From assembly GCF_000382205.1 (NCBI RefSeq), contig NZ_KB907786.1, positions 1,426,001 to 1,490,000 on the forward strand: a DNA stretch of 64,000 nucleotides, given 5' to 3'. The position numbers and the translations under genes were made by a program. This document shows, piece by piece, positions 35,222 through 43,409 of the stretch; within the stretch, counting starts at the first letter, position 1; every line of letters begins with the position of its first letter. The notes under the pieces are model-generated. The model had not been told where the DNA came from and searched no databases. It worked only from the letters and a program-made list of their open reading frames with translations. This DNA is from Dyadobacter beijingensis DSM 21582. Lineage in GTDB: Bacteria > Bacteroidota > Bacteroidia > Cytophagales > Spirosomataceae.

Positions 35222-35977
35222 ATGAAATACGGTTTCCGCGAACCACGCAAGCGCCCTGACAAAATCATACTATTTGCATTCTGCCTGTTGCTCACAGGCG
35301 CGCAGGTGGCACGTGCGCAAACCGATTCCACGCAAACCGACTCCAGCGCAAGGGCTTCCGCCAGGGTAAAGCTCTTCTTCAACTTCGACGCGCGGGGTAC
35401 ATTCATTCAGCAAAAGCATATCAATGTTTTCGGGGTAAATGCCGGGATCACGTTCGGCGAGAAGCGAAACCGCATTACGGCAGGCTACTACTGGCTTGGA
35501 TATAATGCGGCACGGAGGCTCGTCAACTGGCGGCGCATTCTCTCCAATACCCTCAATTTATCCTACTACACTGCCACCGATGTGCGGTTTGTAAACTTCG
35601 CCTACTGGCACACGGCCATCCGCAACAAGCGCTGGGTACTGTCCACACCGCTTGAAATCGGGATCGGCAACGAAAGCACCCGCTTCCGGGACCTGTTCGA
35701 CGGCATCACGTCCGGCTCGCGCAAGGACTATTTCATTCCGCTTCAGGTGGGTGTTTACGGCGAATACCGTGCACTGCGCTGGGCCGGCGTCAACTCACAG
35801 CTCGGCTACCGGAACGCCCTTTCCTCCGGCGGCTTCCGTGAACGTTTCAGTGGCTTCTATTACAGCTACGGGATCAACCTCTACCCGGAAGCCATCTGGA
35901 AAGATTTCCGGAAATGGAGCAATCGAAAGCCCAAATCCCAGACGCTCGATCACGCAGCGTTGCCGGTTGGACATTAG
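35222..35977 (+). CDS. Outer-membrane-like protein of unknown function
   Basis: The N-terminal signal ('IILFAFCLLLTGAQVARAQ') follows a long basic start. The remaining 215 residues show alternating hydrophobic/polar strands with many Tyr and Trp ('RITAGYYWLGYNAARRLVNW', 'YFIPLQVGVYGEYRALRW', 'GFYYSYGINLYPEAIW'), suggesting an 8- to 10-stranded beta-barrel. The last 20 residues after 'FRKWSNRKPK' are polar and not barrel-like. I do not recognise a specific family. Confidence 0.6.
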   Translation: MKYGFREPRKRPDKIILFAFCLLLTGAQVARAQTDSTQTDSSARASARVKLFFNFDARGTFIQQKHINVFGVNAGITFGEKRNRITAGYYWLGYNAARRLVNWRRILSNTLNLSYYTATDVRFVNFAYWHTAIRNKRWVLSTPLEIGIGNESTRFRDLFDGITSGSRKDYFIPLQVGVYGEYRALRWAGVNSQLGYRNALSSGGFRERFSGFYYSYGINLYPEAIWKDFRKWSNRKPKSQTLDHAALPVGH

Positions 35978-36038
35978 TGCTAATTCGGCATTGCATAGCA
36001 GTCCGGTCGTTTGTAAATTGGCTAAAAAACCATTTACC

Positions 36039-36236
36039 ATGAAAGCTGTACGCAATCCATCGACTGCTGCTACAAAGAAGACAATAGCATCCGGCGAAGC
36101 GAAAAAAGAATATCCAAAGGAATCTAATGCCACAATTGACGCCGGACGCCGCAAGCTTGGCATTTTCAGTGGAATGCCGGGTTACTTTATGAGCGATGAT
36201 TTTTGCATAACTACCAAGGAAGAGTTCGATATATGA
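36039..36236 (+). CDS. Antitoxin of a PIN toxin pair (DUF2281-like tail)
   Basis: A 65-residue protein starting at the ATG at 36039. The first 35 residues are Lys/Ala-rich and disordered; the tail 'GRRKLGIFSGMPGYFMSDDF' resembles the toxin-binding tail of DUF2281/VapB-like antitoxins ('FGSAKGLI.MSDDFD'). Its stop overlaps the toxin start (ATGA at 36233-36236), so the two are translationally coupled. Its expected role is to block the toxin and repress the operon, although no DNA-binding domain is evident. Confidence 0.7.
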   Translation: MKAVRNPSTAATKKTIASGEAKKEYPKESNATIDAGRRKLGIFSGMPGYFMSDDFCITTKEEFDI

Positions 36237-36631
36237 AATATCTTTTGGATACACACACTCTAATCTGGACATTGTTGGAACCCCAAAAACTATCCGTTCA
36301 AAGTTTCAATACCATCGCCGACAAGACAAATCAAATCTACGTGAGCTCGGTCAACTTTTGGGAAATTTGCATTAAAATCGGTTGTGGAAAACTGGCGCTG
36401 GGAAGCCTGCGTCCGGAACGGCTCCCTGCGGTCTGCAAGGACTGGGGATTTCAAATGCTAGTGCTAACCCCCGGACAAGCCAGCACTTTCAGTCATTTGA
36501 CAGCACATTATCACAATGACCCGTTTGATCGCATGCTGATCTGGCAGGCTATCCGAAAAGACCTGATCTTCATCACGGATGATAGAAACATCCGCAAATA
36601 CACTTCCGAAGGCCTTCAGGTGATCTGGTAA
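36233..36631 (+). CDS. PIN-domain toxin (VapC-like)
   Basis: A 132-residue PIN domain with acidic active-site residues in 'LLDTHTLIW' (Asp6), 'SVNFWEICIK' (Glu), 'DPFDRMLIWQA' (Asp) and 'FITDDRNI' (Asp). It belongs to the PIN_Sll0205 type, a metal-dependent RNase. The start is the ATG overlapping the antitoxin stop; the frame opens 10 codons earlier. Confidence 0.88.
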   Translation: MKYLLDTHTLIWTLLEPQKLSVQSFNTIADKTNQIYVSSVNFWEICIKIGCGKLALGSLRPERLPAVCKDWGFQMLVLTPGQASTFSHLTAHYHNDPFDRMLIWQAIRKDLIFITDDRNIRKYTSEGLQVIW

Positions 36632-36674
36632 TCGCTTCATTACGGCAAATTTCTACGAATTTCAATCCTACCCC

Positions 36675-36725
36675 TTGCGATTTCAATTTCTTTAAACTTA
36701 CTTTGTCTATCAAATTAGTAGATTT
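36675..36725 (+). promoter_or_regulatory. Sulfur-regulon promoter/operator, copy 1
   Basis: TTGC at 36675, then 24 bases, TTTG at 36702-36705 (box TTACTTTG), directly followed by CTATCAAATTAGTAG (36707-36721). The same arrangement, with CTATCGAATTAGTAGATTT, is found at 58707-58756, and a weaker one at 40061-40105. The 3' part would lie at the start of transcription, where a repressor could act. Confidence 0.6.
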
Positions 36726-36775
36726 TGTTTGTTAACCACCAGCAAACGGGATCAATACCACAATCTTTTTCAAAC

Positions 36776-36871
36776 ATGAAATCGATGGATCGTTATTCTT
36801 CGCGCGTTACACCTGTGCCTATGGTGGGCTTCCCCTTTTGCCATTCCCGAGCAGGGCACTGTTGTTGCTGA
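36776..36871 (+). CDS. Putative cysteine leader peptide, 31 aa, ending Cys-Cys-Cys
   Basis: The ATG at 36776 opens a 31-codon frame ending 'FPFCHSRAGHCCC' then TGA. It lies about 65 bases after the predicted transcription start and 75 bases before the first structural gene. Three consecutive Cys codons just before a stop are what a cysteine-sensing attenuation peptide would need: ribosome stalling when charged Cys-tRNA is low. Such leaders are known for sulfur genes in Actinobacteria. No clear terminator/antiterminator pair was identified by eye, so the mechanism is inferred. The second operon has a similar frame at 40174-40278. Confidence 0.45.
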   Translation: MKSMDRYSSRVTPVPMVGFPFCHSRAGHCCC

Positions 36872-36946
36872 CCTGATTTTCACCCTGTTACATACCATTC
36901 ATTGTGCTGCGGCCGGCGACGTCCGCGCTTCCAACCATTTCACATC

Positions 36947-37879
36947 ATGAAAAACTTTAAATCCGTTTTGCTCGCGGCAGGTCTCGCACTGAGCGCTTTC
37001 CCGAATGCATTTGCACAAGAAGCCGACGAAAACAAGGTCATTATCACCGGCGTAAGGTTTGCCTACCCGCTGGTCGATAAGTGGATCAAGGAATACACCG
37101 CTGCCAATCCGAAGGCGCAGATCGTGATCGAGACGCGCACCATCACCGATCCTGCCAAATACGACCTGCTGATCGAAGCTTATGACCAGGAAAAAGAAGT
37201 GAAGGAAAGCCGTGAATATATCTCGATCGGCCGGTATGCACTGTTGCCGGTGGCGAATGCGAAATCGGCGTTTGCAAAGGAATATGCCGATAAAGGCCTG
37301 AACGAGAAGACCTACAAGCAGATTTTCTTTCACGACATTTACGCAGAAAAAGATAAATCGCTGACGACGCAGTACACGATCTACACCCGCCTTCAAAAGG
37401 CCGGCGCACCGCTCACATTCGCCAGGTATTTCGGTTACGAGCAGCAGAACATCAAGGGCAAAGCCATCGCCGGTGCCGACGAGCATTTGATCAAGGCACT
37501 TTTGAAGGACGAAACCGGCATTACCTATACGACGCCCGGCCTCGCTTACGATCTTCAAACCCGCAAACCGCTTGACGGACTGACGATCATCCCGGTGGAC
37601 TTCGACGGAAACGGGCGCGTTTCGAAAGAAGAGAAAGCATTGGAAAATCTCGACCAGGTGATTACGGCATTGGAAACCGATAAAGTGAAAAACGTACCGG
37701 TTGAAAACATCCATTTCTCGATCGACAAGCATAACTCCAACCCGGAGGCGAAAAAATTCCTGCTTTGGGTGGCTGAAAATGCCGACAAAGACCTCCACCA
37801 ATTTGGTTACCTGAAAGCCGACGCCAAACGTCTGGCCCAGGAGAAGGAAAAACTGGAAAGATTTCAGGCTGTAAAATGA
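36947..37879 (+). CDS. PstS-like periplasmic substrate-binding protein
   Basis: The start is the ATG at 36947, giving a signal peptide ('AAGLALSAFPNAFAQ'). The 310-residue protein resembles type-2 periplasmic binding proteins of the PstS class: 'ITGVRFAYPLVDKWIKEYTA', 'YALLPVANAKSAFAKEYA', 'GITYTTPGLAYDLQT'. It also has an EF-hand-like loop 'DFDGNGRVSKEE'. No transporter genes adjoin it. Its stop overlaps the sulfatase start (ATGA at 37876-37879), so it is coupled to a sulfatase; binding of sulfate or another oxyanion in the periplasm is a guess from context. Confidence 0.65.
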   Translation: MKNFKSVLLAAGLALSAFPNAFAQEADENKVIITGVRFAYPLVDKWIKEYTAANPKAQIVIETRTITDPAKYDLLIEAYDQEKEVKESREYISIGRYALLPVANAKSAFAKEYADKGLNEKTYKQIFFHDIYAEKDKSLTTQYTIYTRLQKAGAPLTFARYFGYEQQNIKGKAIAGADEHLIKALLKDETGITYTTPGLAYDLQTRKPLDGLTIIPVDFDGNGRVSKEEKALENLDQVITALETDKVKNVPVENIHFSIDKHNSNPEAKKFLLWVAENADKDLHQFGYLKADAKRLAQEKEKLERFQAVK

Positions 37880-39267
37880 GAAAAGCTTTCATATTCGTGC
37901 TCTCCGGGCTGGGTATCATTCTCTCCGCTTTCGCAGCCCGGGCGCAAACGGCACGGAAACCGAATATCGTCGTCATCCTGGCCGACGACCTTGGGTATGG
38001 CGACATCGGTACATTCGGCGCGACGGACATCCGCACGCCCAATATCGACGGCCTGGCCACGAATGGATTAAAATTCACCTCGTTTTACGCCGCATCGCCC
38101 GTGTGCAGCCCCACCCGCGCCGCGCTCATCACGGGGCGTTACCCACGCAGGCTGGGCATCGATCACGTCTTTTTCCCGGAAAGCTTCACCGGTATTCCGT
38201 CGGGAGAAGTAACGATTGCAGAGGCGCTGAAAGGCAATGGCTACCGCACGGCCATTTTCGGGAAGTGGCATTTGGGGCACCACCGGCAGTTTTTACCGCT
38301 GCAAAACGGTTTCGATGAATACTACGGCATTCCGTACAGCAACGACATGATGGGCGTCGCGTACCTGCGCGGCAACGAAGTGGACAGCATCAAAGTCAAC
38401 CAGCATTATATCACGCAGACCTACACGAAAGAGGCCGTCCGGTTTATCGACGAGAACAAAAGCAAGCATTTTTTCCTATATATCACCCATAATATGCCCC
38501 ACGTGCCTATTTACGCCTCGCCTAAGTTTGAGGGTAAATCGAAGCGCGGATTGTATGGCGACGTCATCGAAGAACTCGACTGGAGCGTGGGAGAGGTGGT
38601 GAAGGCATTGAAAAAGAATGGTTTGGAAGAGAATACACTGGTGGTATTCACAAGCGATAACGGTCCCTGGCTGATATTCGATGTGGAAGGCGGCTCTGCC
38701 GGGCCGTTGCGGCAGGGTAAGGGCACGACCTTCGAAGGCGGGCAGCGCGTGCCGACGGTAGCGTACTGGCCAGGAAAGATCAAGCCAGGCTTGGTTTACG
38801 ACGATCTGGCCTCGCATCTGGACCTTTACCCGACGATCATCAGCCTCACCGGAAGCCAGAAAACCCAGACGAAAAAGCCGCTCGACGGTGAGGACATCAG
38901 CCCGGTATTGTTCGGAACCGGCAAGCGCAAGGGCGACGAATTCGCCTATTATTCCAACGGCATTATCGAAGCCTACCGCAAGGGCGACTGGAAGGTCAGG
39001 CTGCCGCAGAAAGATGTGAAAGCAGGCAATGCGGTGATCGTTCCGGCTACGGATACGTTGCTGTTTAACCTCAAAGCTGATGTTGGCGAGCAGAACAACC
39101 TCCTGAAATCCAACCCGGCCAAAGCAAAGGAACTGCTCGGATCGCTGGAAATCTACAAAAGGAAGATCGGCGACACGCCGCCGGCGCTGGTACAGCGGAT
39201 GCCTTCGGACGATTCCCACATCAAAAAAAGAGCGGAGCGCGCGGCTGGGAAAAACAATGGCAAATAA
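37876..39267 (+). CDS. Sulfatase 1 (type I, formylglycine)
   Basis: A 463-residue secreted sulfatase (signal peptide ending 'SAFAARAQ'). The metal site begins 'VVILADDLGYGDIG', and the catalytic motif is CSPTR at residues 77-81, where Cys77 would be converted to formylglycine, in 'CSPTRAALITGRYPRR'. 'FGKWHLGHH' and 'VVFTSDNGPW' supply further metal and substrate residues. It hydrolyses a sulfate ester, substrate unknown. It overlaps the binding-protein gene by 4 bases. Confidence 0.93.
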   Translation: MRKAFIFVLSGLGIILSAFAARAQTARKPNIVVILADDLGYGDIGTFGATDIRTPNIDGLATNGLKFTSFYAASPVCSPTRAALITGRYPRRLGIDHVFFPESFTGIPSGEVTIAEALKGNGYRTAIFGKWHLGHHRQFLPLQNGFDEYYGIPYSNDMMGVAYLRGNEVDSIKVNQHYITQTYTKEAVRFIDENKSKHFFLYITHNMPHVPIYASPKFEGKSKRGLYGDVIEELDWSVGEVVKALKKNGLEENTLVVFTSDNGPWLIFDVEGGSAGPLRQGKGTTFEGGQRVPTVAYWPGKIKPGLVYDDLASHLDLYPTIISLTGSQKTQTKKPLDGEDISPVLFGTGKRKGDEFAYYSNGIIEAYRKGDWKVRLPQKDVKAGNAVIVPATDTLLFNLKADVGEQNNLLKSNPAKAKELLGSLEIYKRKIGDTPPALVQRMPSDDSHIKKRAERAAGKNNGK

Positions 39268-39324
39268 GTAGTTTTGAAACGGTTGCGCATTTGGTAACCA
39301 TGTCAATACAATCATTTACAGGCC

Positions 39325-40005
39325 ATGAAAAAAATCGTCACTACCGCCCTGGGGCTTTCGCTCGCCCTATCGCTCACGTTCACTGCGGCCCATGCCCAGA
39401 ACATTGTCCTCAAACCTGCTTCGCTGACGCCCTACCAGGTGTCCGTCAGCGCCGTCGAATATAAGGGAAAGCAGGCTGTTGCACTGGAAATGACCGGAGC
39501 GCCCCGCAACGAGAAAACTTTTGCCTTATTGAAGGAAACCGATTTCCATAACGGTACCATCGAGGCTACGATTTCCGGCCAGCCCAAAGCCAATTCCGGT
39601 GAAGGTGCGCGTGGGTTCGTAGGCATTGCGTTTCGCGTAGCGGCCGATACTTCCAAAATGGAGCTTTTTTACATTCGTCCCACCAATGGCCGCGCCAACG
39701 ATCAGGTGCGCCGTAACCATTCAACGCAGTATGTGTCGCAGCCGGGCTTTCCGTGGGAAAAGCTGCGCAAGGAAACGCCCGAAAAATACGAGGCCTACGC
39801 CGATATGCTGCCGGCCGAATGGACGAAGGTGAAGGTCGTCGTGAAAGACGAATCCGCGCAATTCTATGTGAATGGAGCCGATCAGCCGGCGTTGATCGTC
39901 AACGACCTCAAACAGGGTAAAGACCAGCGCGGCGCTGTCGCATTGTGGATCGGGCCGGGTACGCTGGGGCATTTTACAGACCTGAAAGTAACCAAAGCGG
40001 ATTAA
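39325..40005 (+). CDS. Secreted DUF1080-like / concanavalin-fold protein
   Basis: A signal peptide ('LSLALSLTFTAAHAQ') and a 200-residue beta-sandwich-like domain with 'TDFHNGTIEATISGQP', 'GFVGIAFRVAADTSKMELFY', 'WTKVKVVVKDESAQFYVNG' and 'GTLGHFTDLKVT', the pattern of DUF1080/laminin-G-like sugar-binding or hydrolase folds. It is 57 bases after sulfatase 1 and probably in the same operon. It may bind or act on a sugar; activity is unproven. Confidence 0.65.
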   Translation: MKKIVTTALGLSLALSLTFTAAHAQNIVLKPASLTPYQVSVSAVEYKGKQAVALEMTGAPRNEKTFALLKETDFHNGTIEATISGQPKANSGEGARGFVGIAFRVAADTSKMELFYIRPTNGRANDQVRRNHSTQYVSQPGFPWEKLRKETPEKYEAYADMLPAEWTKVKVVVKDESAQFYVNGADQPALIVNDLKQGKDQRGAVALWIGPGTLGHFTDLKVTKAD

Positions 40006-40060
40006 TTGTATCCTATTCAAATGCAAATCCTTAAAATATCCCAATAATGCAACGCTATCC

Positions 40061-40105
40061 TTGCATTATTGGGATTGTTAAGTTTACTTTGCCCACCAAA
40101 TTTAT
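40061..40105 (+). promoter_or_regulatory. Sulfur-regulon promoter/operator, copy 2 (divergent form)
   Basis: TTGC at 40061, 24 bases, TTTG at 40088-40091 (box TTTACTTTG), then CCCACCAAATTTATAGAGT. Spacing and -7 box match copy 1 exactly; the downstream half keeps the CAAATT core and a TAGA but is less similar. Confidence 0.45.
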
Positions 40106-40173
40106 AGAGTAAGTATTTTATTGAAATCCTGTCGACCGGAAATAACCACCATTTCCTGACGGTACATCTGCAA

Positions 40174-40278
40174 ATGCCTGTAAAGCTTGAAAACACAGGG
40201 GCAGGGTTTCGCGTATACGCCCGTGTGCGTATATGGATAAGCGTTACATTCTGCGACCGGTCGGCGCCATCGTGCTGA
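40174..40278 (+). CDS. Putative leader peptide, 34 aa, ending in Cys
   Basis: The ATG at 40174 opens a 34-codon frame ending 'VTFCDRSAPSC' then TGA. Compared with the leader at 36776, both have 31-34 codons, lie about 65-75 bases after the promoter, share an F-C-x-R/S-x-x-C pattern near the end, finish on a Cys codon before TGA, and leave 75-88 bases to the next gene. A chance open frame cannot be excluded. Confidence 0.35.
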   Translation: MPVKLENTGAGFRVYARVRIWISVTFCDRSAPSC

Positions 40279-40366
40279 TCAGGGAGTGGCACGCATAATA
40301 GTTTCTGAAATTCAACCAATCCCGTTTTACGTTAAAAGTTTCAATAAACCCGATTAACCTTTGATA

Positions 40367-43300
40367 ATGAGAAAGTACCTCTACGTGGTCCTGTTTCTGA
40401 CAGGCTTTTTAAGCCACTCCTATGCCCAGGAAGCCGTCACCGGCGTGGTGAAGGACGCTGCCGGGCAGACGATCCCCGGCGCGACGGTTGTGCTGAAAGG
40501 CACCGCGCGCTATGCCGCTACGGACCTCGACGGCAAGTTTTCTATTGCCGCGCCCGCTGATTTTCCCTTCACATTGCAGGTGAGCCTGACCGGCTACCAA
40601 CAGCAGGAAATCGATATCTACGAACTCTCCGGTGAGCCGGCCGAAATTGTATTGAAAACGGCCAATGTGCTCGACGAGGTCGTCGTGATCGGCTACGGTA
40701 CGCAGAAAAAAGGGGACATTACCGGTTCCGTGTCTTCGGTGCCGCAACTGGCTTTGAAACAGCCTATCAGTTCTTTTGACCGGGCATTGCAGGGCGCAGC
40801 GGCGGGTGTCCAGGTCACGCAGACGTCGGGGCAGCCGGGCGCGGCCGTGAGCATACGCATACGTGGGGGAAACTCTATTACGGGGGGAAATGAGCCATTG
40901 TATGTGATCGACGGTTTTCCCGTCTACAACAGCAACGCCGACGCCAGTGCCGGTGTGACGGCCGGGCCTAGCATCAACGCACTATCCAGCCTCAATCCAA
41001 GTGATATCGAGTCCATTGAAGTACTGAAAGACGCCTCCGCAACAGCCATTTACGGCTCACGCGGCGCAAACGGGGTCGTGATTATCACAACTAAGAAGGG
41101 CAAGGCGGGCCAAAATACACTGACCTACGACGCCTATTATGGCACACAGAAAGTGCTGAAAAAGGTGGACGTGCTCACGAATGCGAAAGATTGGGCATTG
41201 CTCAAAAACGACGCACGCGCCAATTCCGGCAAAGCGCCATACTACACCCAGTCGCAGCTCGACGCATTGGGCGAGGGCACCGACTGGCAAAACGAGGCAT
41301 TCCGTTCGGCGCCCATCCAGAACCACCAGCTATCGCTCACAGGCGGGGACGATCGCACACGCTATTCTATTTCAGGGAATTATTTCAAACAGGACGGCGT
41401 GCTGCGGAATACCGATTTCGAAAGGTACTCGGGGCGCATTAACCTCGATCGCGACTTTTCTGCCAAATTTAAAGTAGGTGTGAACCTGACGGCCAGCAAA
41501 ATCACGGCCCAGGTGGCCAACAATGGCGTCGTGAATGCATTGCTCGCCATGCCGCCGACCGTGAATGTGTACGATGCGAATGGCAAGTACACGTATCAAA
41601 GCGAATTCGAAACGCCATTGGGTAACCCCATCGCGACGTTGGAAAAAGAGGTGAACCAGACGAAAACCTACCGCGTGCTCGGTAATGTGTACGGCGAATA
41701 TACGTTTTTCGACGGGCTGGTCGGCAAGGTGTCGTTCGGGGCGGATGTGATCAACAACAAGCAGAACCGCTATGTGCCTTCGGACATTTACCAGGGCGCA
41801 AATTCCAACCCGACGGGCAAGGCATCGGTAGGGACCAAGTTTTCCTCTACCTGGTTGAACGAGAATACATTAAGCTACTCGAAAACCATCAACGACCGTC
41901 ATTCGCTGAATGTCGTAGTGGGCTACACCCAGCAGGCGTTTGAAACGGAAAGCGCCATTGCGGCTTCGGAAGCATTTGTGACTGACCAGCTGGAATACAA
42001 TGACCTGGGCAGCGGCTCGGTGTACAGCCAGCCTTCTTCGGGCTCGTCGGCCTGGGCGCTCAACTCCTGGCTCGGGCGGATCAACTATTCCATTGACCAG
42101 AAATACATTTTCACCGTGAGTGGCCGCGCCGACGGTTCTTCCCGTTTTGGAAAAGATAAAAAGTGGGGTTATTTCCCCTCCGCGGCATTTGCGTGGAACA
42201 TTTCGCGGGAAGATTTCCTGTCGACCTACAAAACCATCAGCAACCTGAAACTCCGCGTGAGTGCCGGGGTGACGGGCAACCAGGAAATCGGCCAGTATCT
42301 TTCACTGGCGACGCTGAATTCGAATACCTATTTCTTCGGCGGGCAGACTTACATCGGTTTCGCCCCCAACCGCATCGCCAACCCCGACCTCGGTTGGGAA
42401 ACGACGGCCCAGTACGACGCCGGTATCGACCTTTCGTTGTACAAAAACCGTATCAATTTCGTTTTCGATGCCTATTACAAAAAGACGACGAACCTGCTCC
42501 TGAACGTCCCGATCCCGTACACTACCGGGCAATCGACGGCATTGCAGAACTATGGTTCCGTGGAAAATAAGGGGATCGAGCTGGGTATCAATACGGAGAA
42601 CTTCGCGGGCGCATTTACGTGGAACACCAATTTTGTATTTTCCGTGAACCGCAACAAGGTGCTGACCCTCGGCGACGGGGCCGACTACATCATTTCCGGC
42701 GCAAACATCGCCAAGGTAGGACAGCCGCTGGGGTCGTTTTACGGGTATCAAGCTAATGGCCTCTTCCAGACGGGCGACGACATCGCCAACCTGCCGACCA
42801 TCAACCCCGCCACCACCAAGCCCGGCGACCGCCGCTACGTCGACATTAACGGCGACGGCAAAATCACCCAGGCCGACGACCGGACGCTCATCGGGAACGC
42901 CCAACCGAAATTTCAGGGAGGCATTACCAACACCCTTTCCTACCTGAATTTCGACCTGAGCTTCTTCTTCCAGGGCACCTACGGCAACAAGCTTTTTAAC
43001 CAGAACAAACAACAGCTAGAACTGCTTACGGGCCAGCAAAATGCCTCGGTAACAGCCCTGGAACGCTGGACACCGACCAACCCTACTAATGTCGTCCAGC
43101 GCGCATTCGAAGATCCTGCGCCGGTGAATACGAGCCGGTATGTGGAGGACGCCTCTTTCCTGCGCCTCAAAAACGTGACGCTCGGCTATAACCTGCCCAA
43201 AAGCATTGCGACGAAGATCCATGCAAGCCAGATCAAAGTGTACGTGTCGGCCGCTAACCTGCTGACCTGGACGAAATATACCGGTTTCGATCCCGAGGTA

Positions 43301-43396
43301 AGCCGCAACGAGCAAAGCACGCTCGCGCAGGGGATCGATTACAGCGTGTATCCCGGCAGTAAGTCGTTTTTGGGTGGGCTAAGTATTTCATTTTAA
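40367..43396 (+). CDS. susC: SusC-family TonB-linked outer-membrane transporter
   Basis: A 1009-residue protein from the ATG at 40367. It has a signal peptide (ending 'SHSYAQ'), a carboxypeptidase-regulatory-like domain (about 22-95, 'VTGVVKDAAGQTIPGATVVL'), 'LDEVVVIGYGTQKK' as TonB-box region, a plug domain (about 115-235, 'YVIDGFPVYN', 'ASATAIYGSRGANGVVIITT') and a 22-strand beta-barrel. There is no N-terminal STN domain, so it is not the kind that signals to a FecR/sigma pair. It should import the glycan or sulfated ligand bound by SusD. Confidence 0.93.
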   Translation: MRKYLYVVLFLTGFLSHSYAQEAVTGVVKDAAGQTIPGATVVLKGTARYAATDLDGKFSIAAPADFPFTLQVSLTGYQQQEIDIYELSGEPAEIVLKTANVLDEVVVIGYGTQKKGDITGSVSSVPQLALKQPISSFDRALQGAAAGVQVTQTSGQPGAAVSIRIRGGNSITGGNEPLYVIDGFPVYNSNADASAGVTAGPSINALSSLNPSDIESIEVLKDASATAIYGSRGANGVVIITTKKGKAGQNTLTYDAYYGTQKVLKKVDVLTNAKDWALLKNDARANSGKAPYYTQSQLDALGEGTDWQNEAFRSAPIQNHQLSLTGGDDRTRYSISGNYFKQDGVLRNTDFERYSGRINLDRDFSAKFKVGVNLTASKITAQVANNGVVNALLAMPPTVNVYDANGKYTYQSEFETPLGNPIATLEKEVNQTKTYRVLGNVYGEYTFFDGLVGKVSFGADVINNKQNRYVPSDIYQGANSNPTGKASVGTKFSSTWLNENTLSYSKTINDRHSLNVVVGYTQQAFETESAIAASEAFVTDQLEYNDLGSGSVYSQPSSGSSAWALNSWLGRINYSIDQKYIFTVSGRADGSSRFGKDKKWGYFPSAAFAWNISREDFLSTYKTISNLKLRVSAGVTGNQEIGQYLSLATLNSNTYFFGGQTYIGFAPNRIANPDLGWETTAQYDAGIDLSLYKNRINFVFDAYYKKTTNLLLNVPIPYTTGQSTALQNYGSVENKGIELGINTENFAGAFTWNTNFVFSVNRNKVLTLGDGADYIISGANIAKVGQPLGSFYGYQANGLFQTGDDIANLPTINPATTKPGDRRYVDINGDGKITQADDRTLIGNAQPKFQGGITNTLSYLNFDLSFFFQGTYGNKLFNQNKQQLELLTGQQNASVTALERWTPTNPTNVVQRAFEDPAPVNTSRYVEDASFLRLKNVTLGYNLPKSIATKIHASQIKVYVSAANLLTWTKYTGFDPEVSRNEQSTLAQGIDYSVYPGSKSFLGGLSISF

Positions 43397-43409
43397 GTGA
43401 TTTGAATTA

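Larger units (their letters stand above)
36632..36946. other. Regulatory leader region of the first sulfatase operon
   Basis: This 315-bp spacer has a promoter and operator-like sequence (36675-36725) and a 31-codon open frame ending in three Cys codons (36776-36871), followed by 75 bases to the first structural gene. See the separate entries. Confidence 0.6.
40006..40366. other. Regulatory leader region of the SusCD-sulfatase operon
   Basis: This 361-bp spacer has a promoter like the one before the first sulfatase operon (40061-40105) and a 34-codon open frame ending in a Cys codon (40174-40278), then 88 bases to susC. An exact short inverted repeat, CCAATAATGCAA/TTGCATTATTGG, spans 40041-40072 around the -33 region. 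Confidence 0.55.

Noticed and set aside
36902..36946. Longer start for the PstS-like protein
   Set aside because: The 15 extra residues spoil the signal peptide; the ATG at 36947 gives a normal one.
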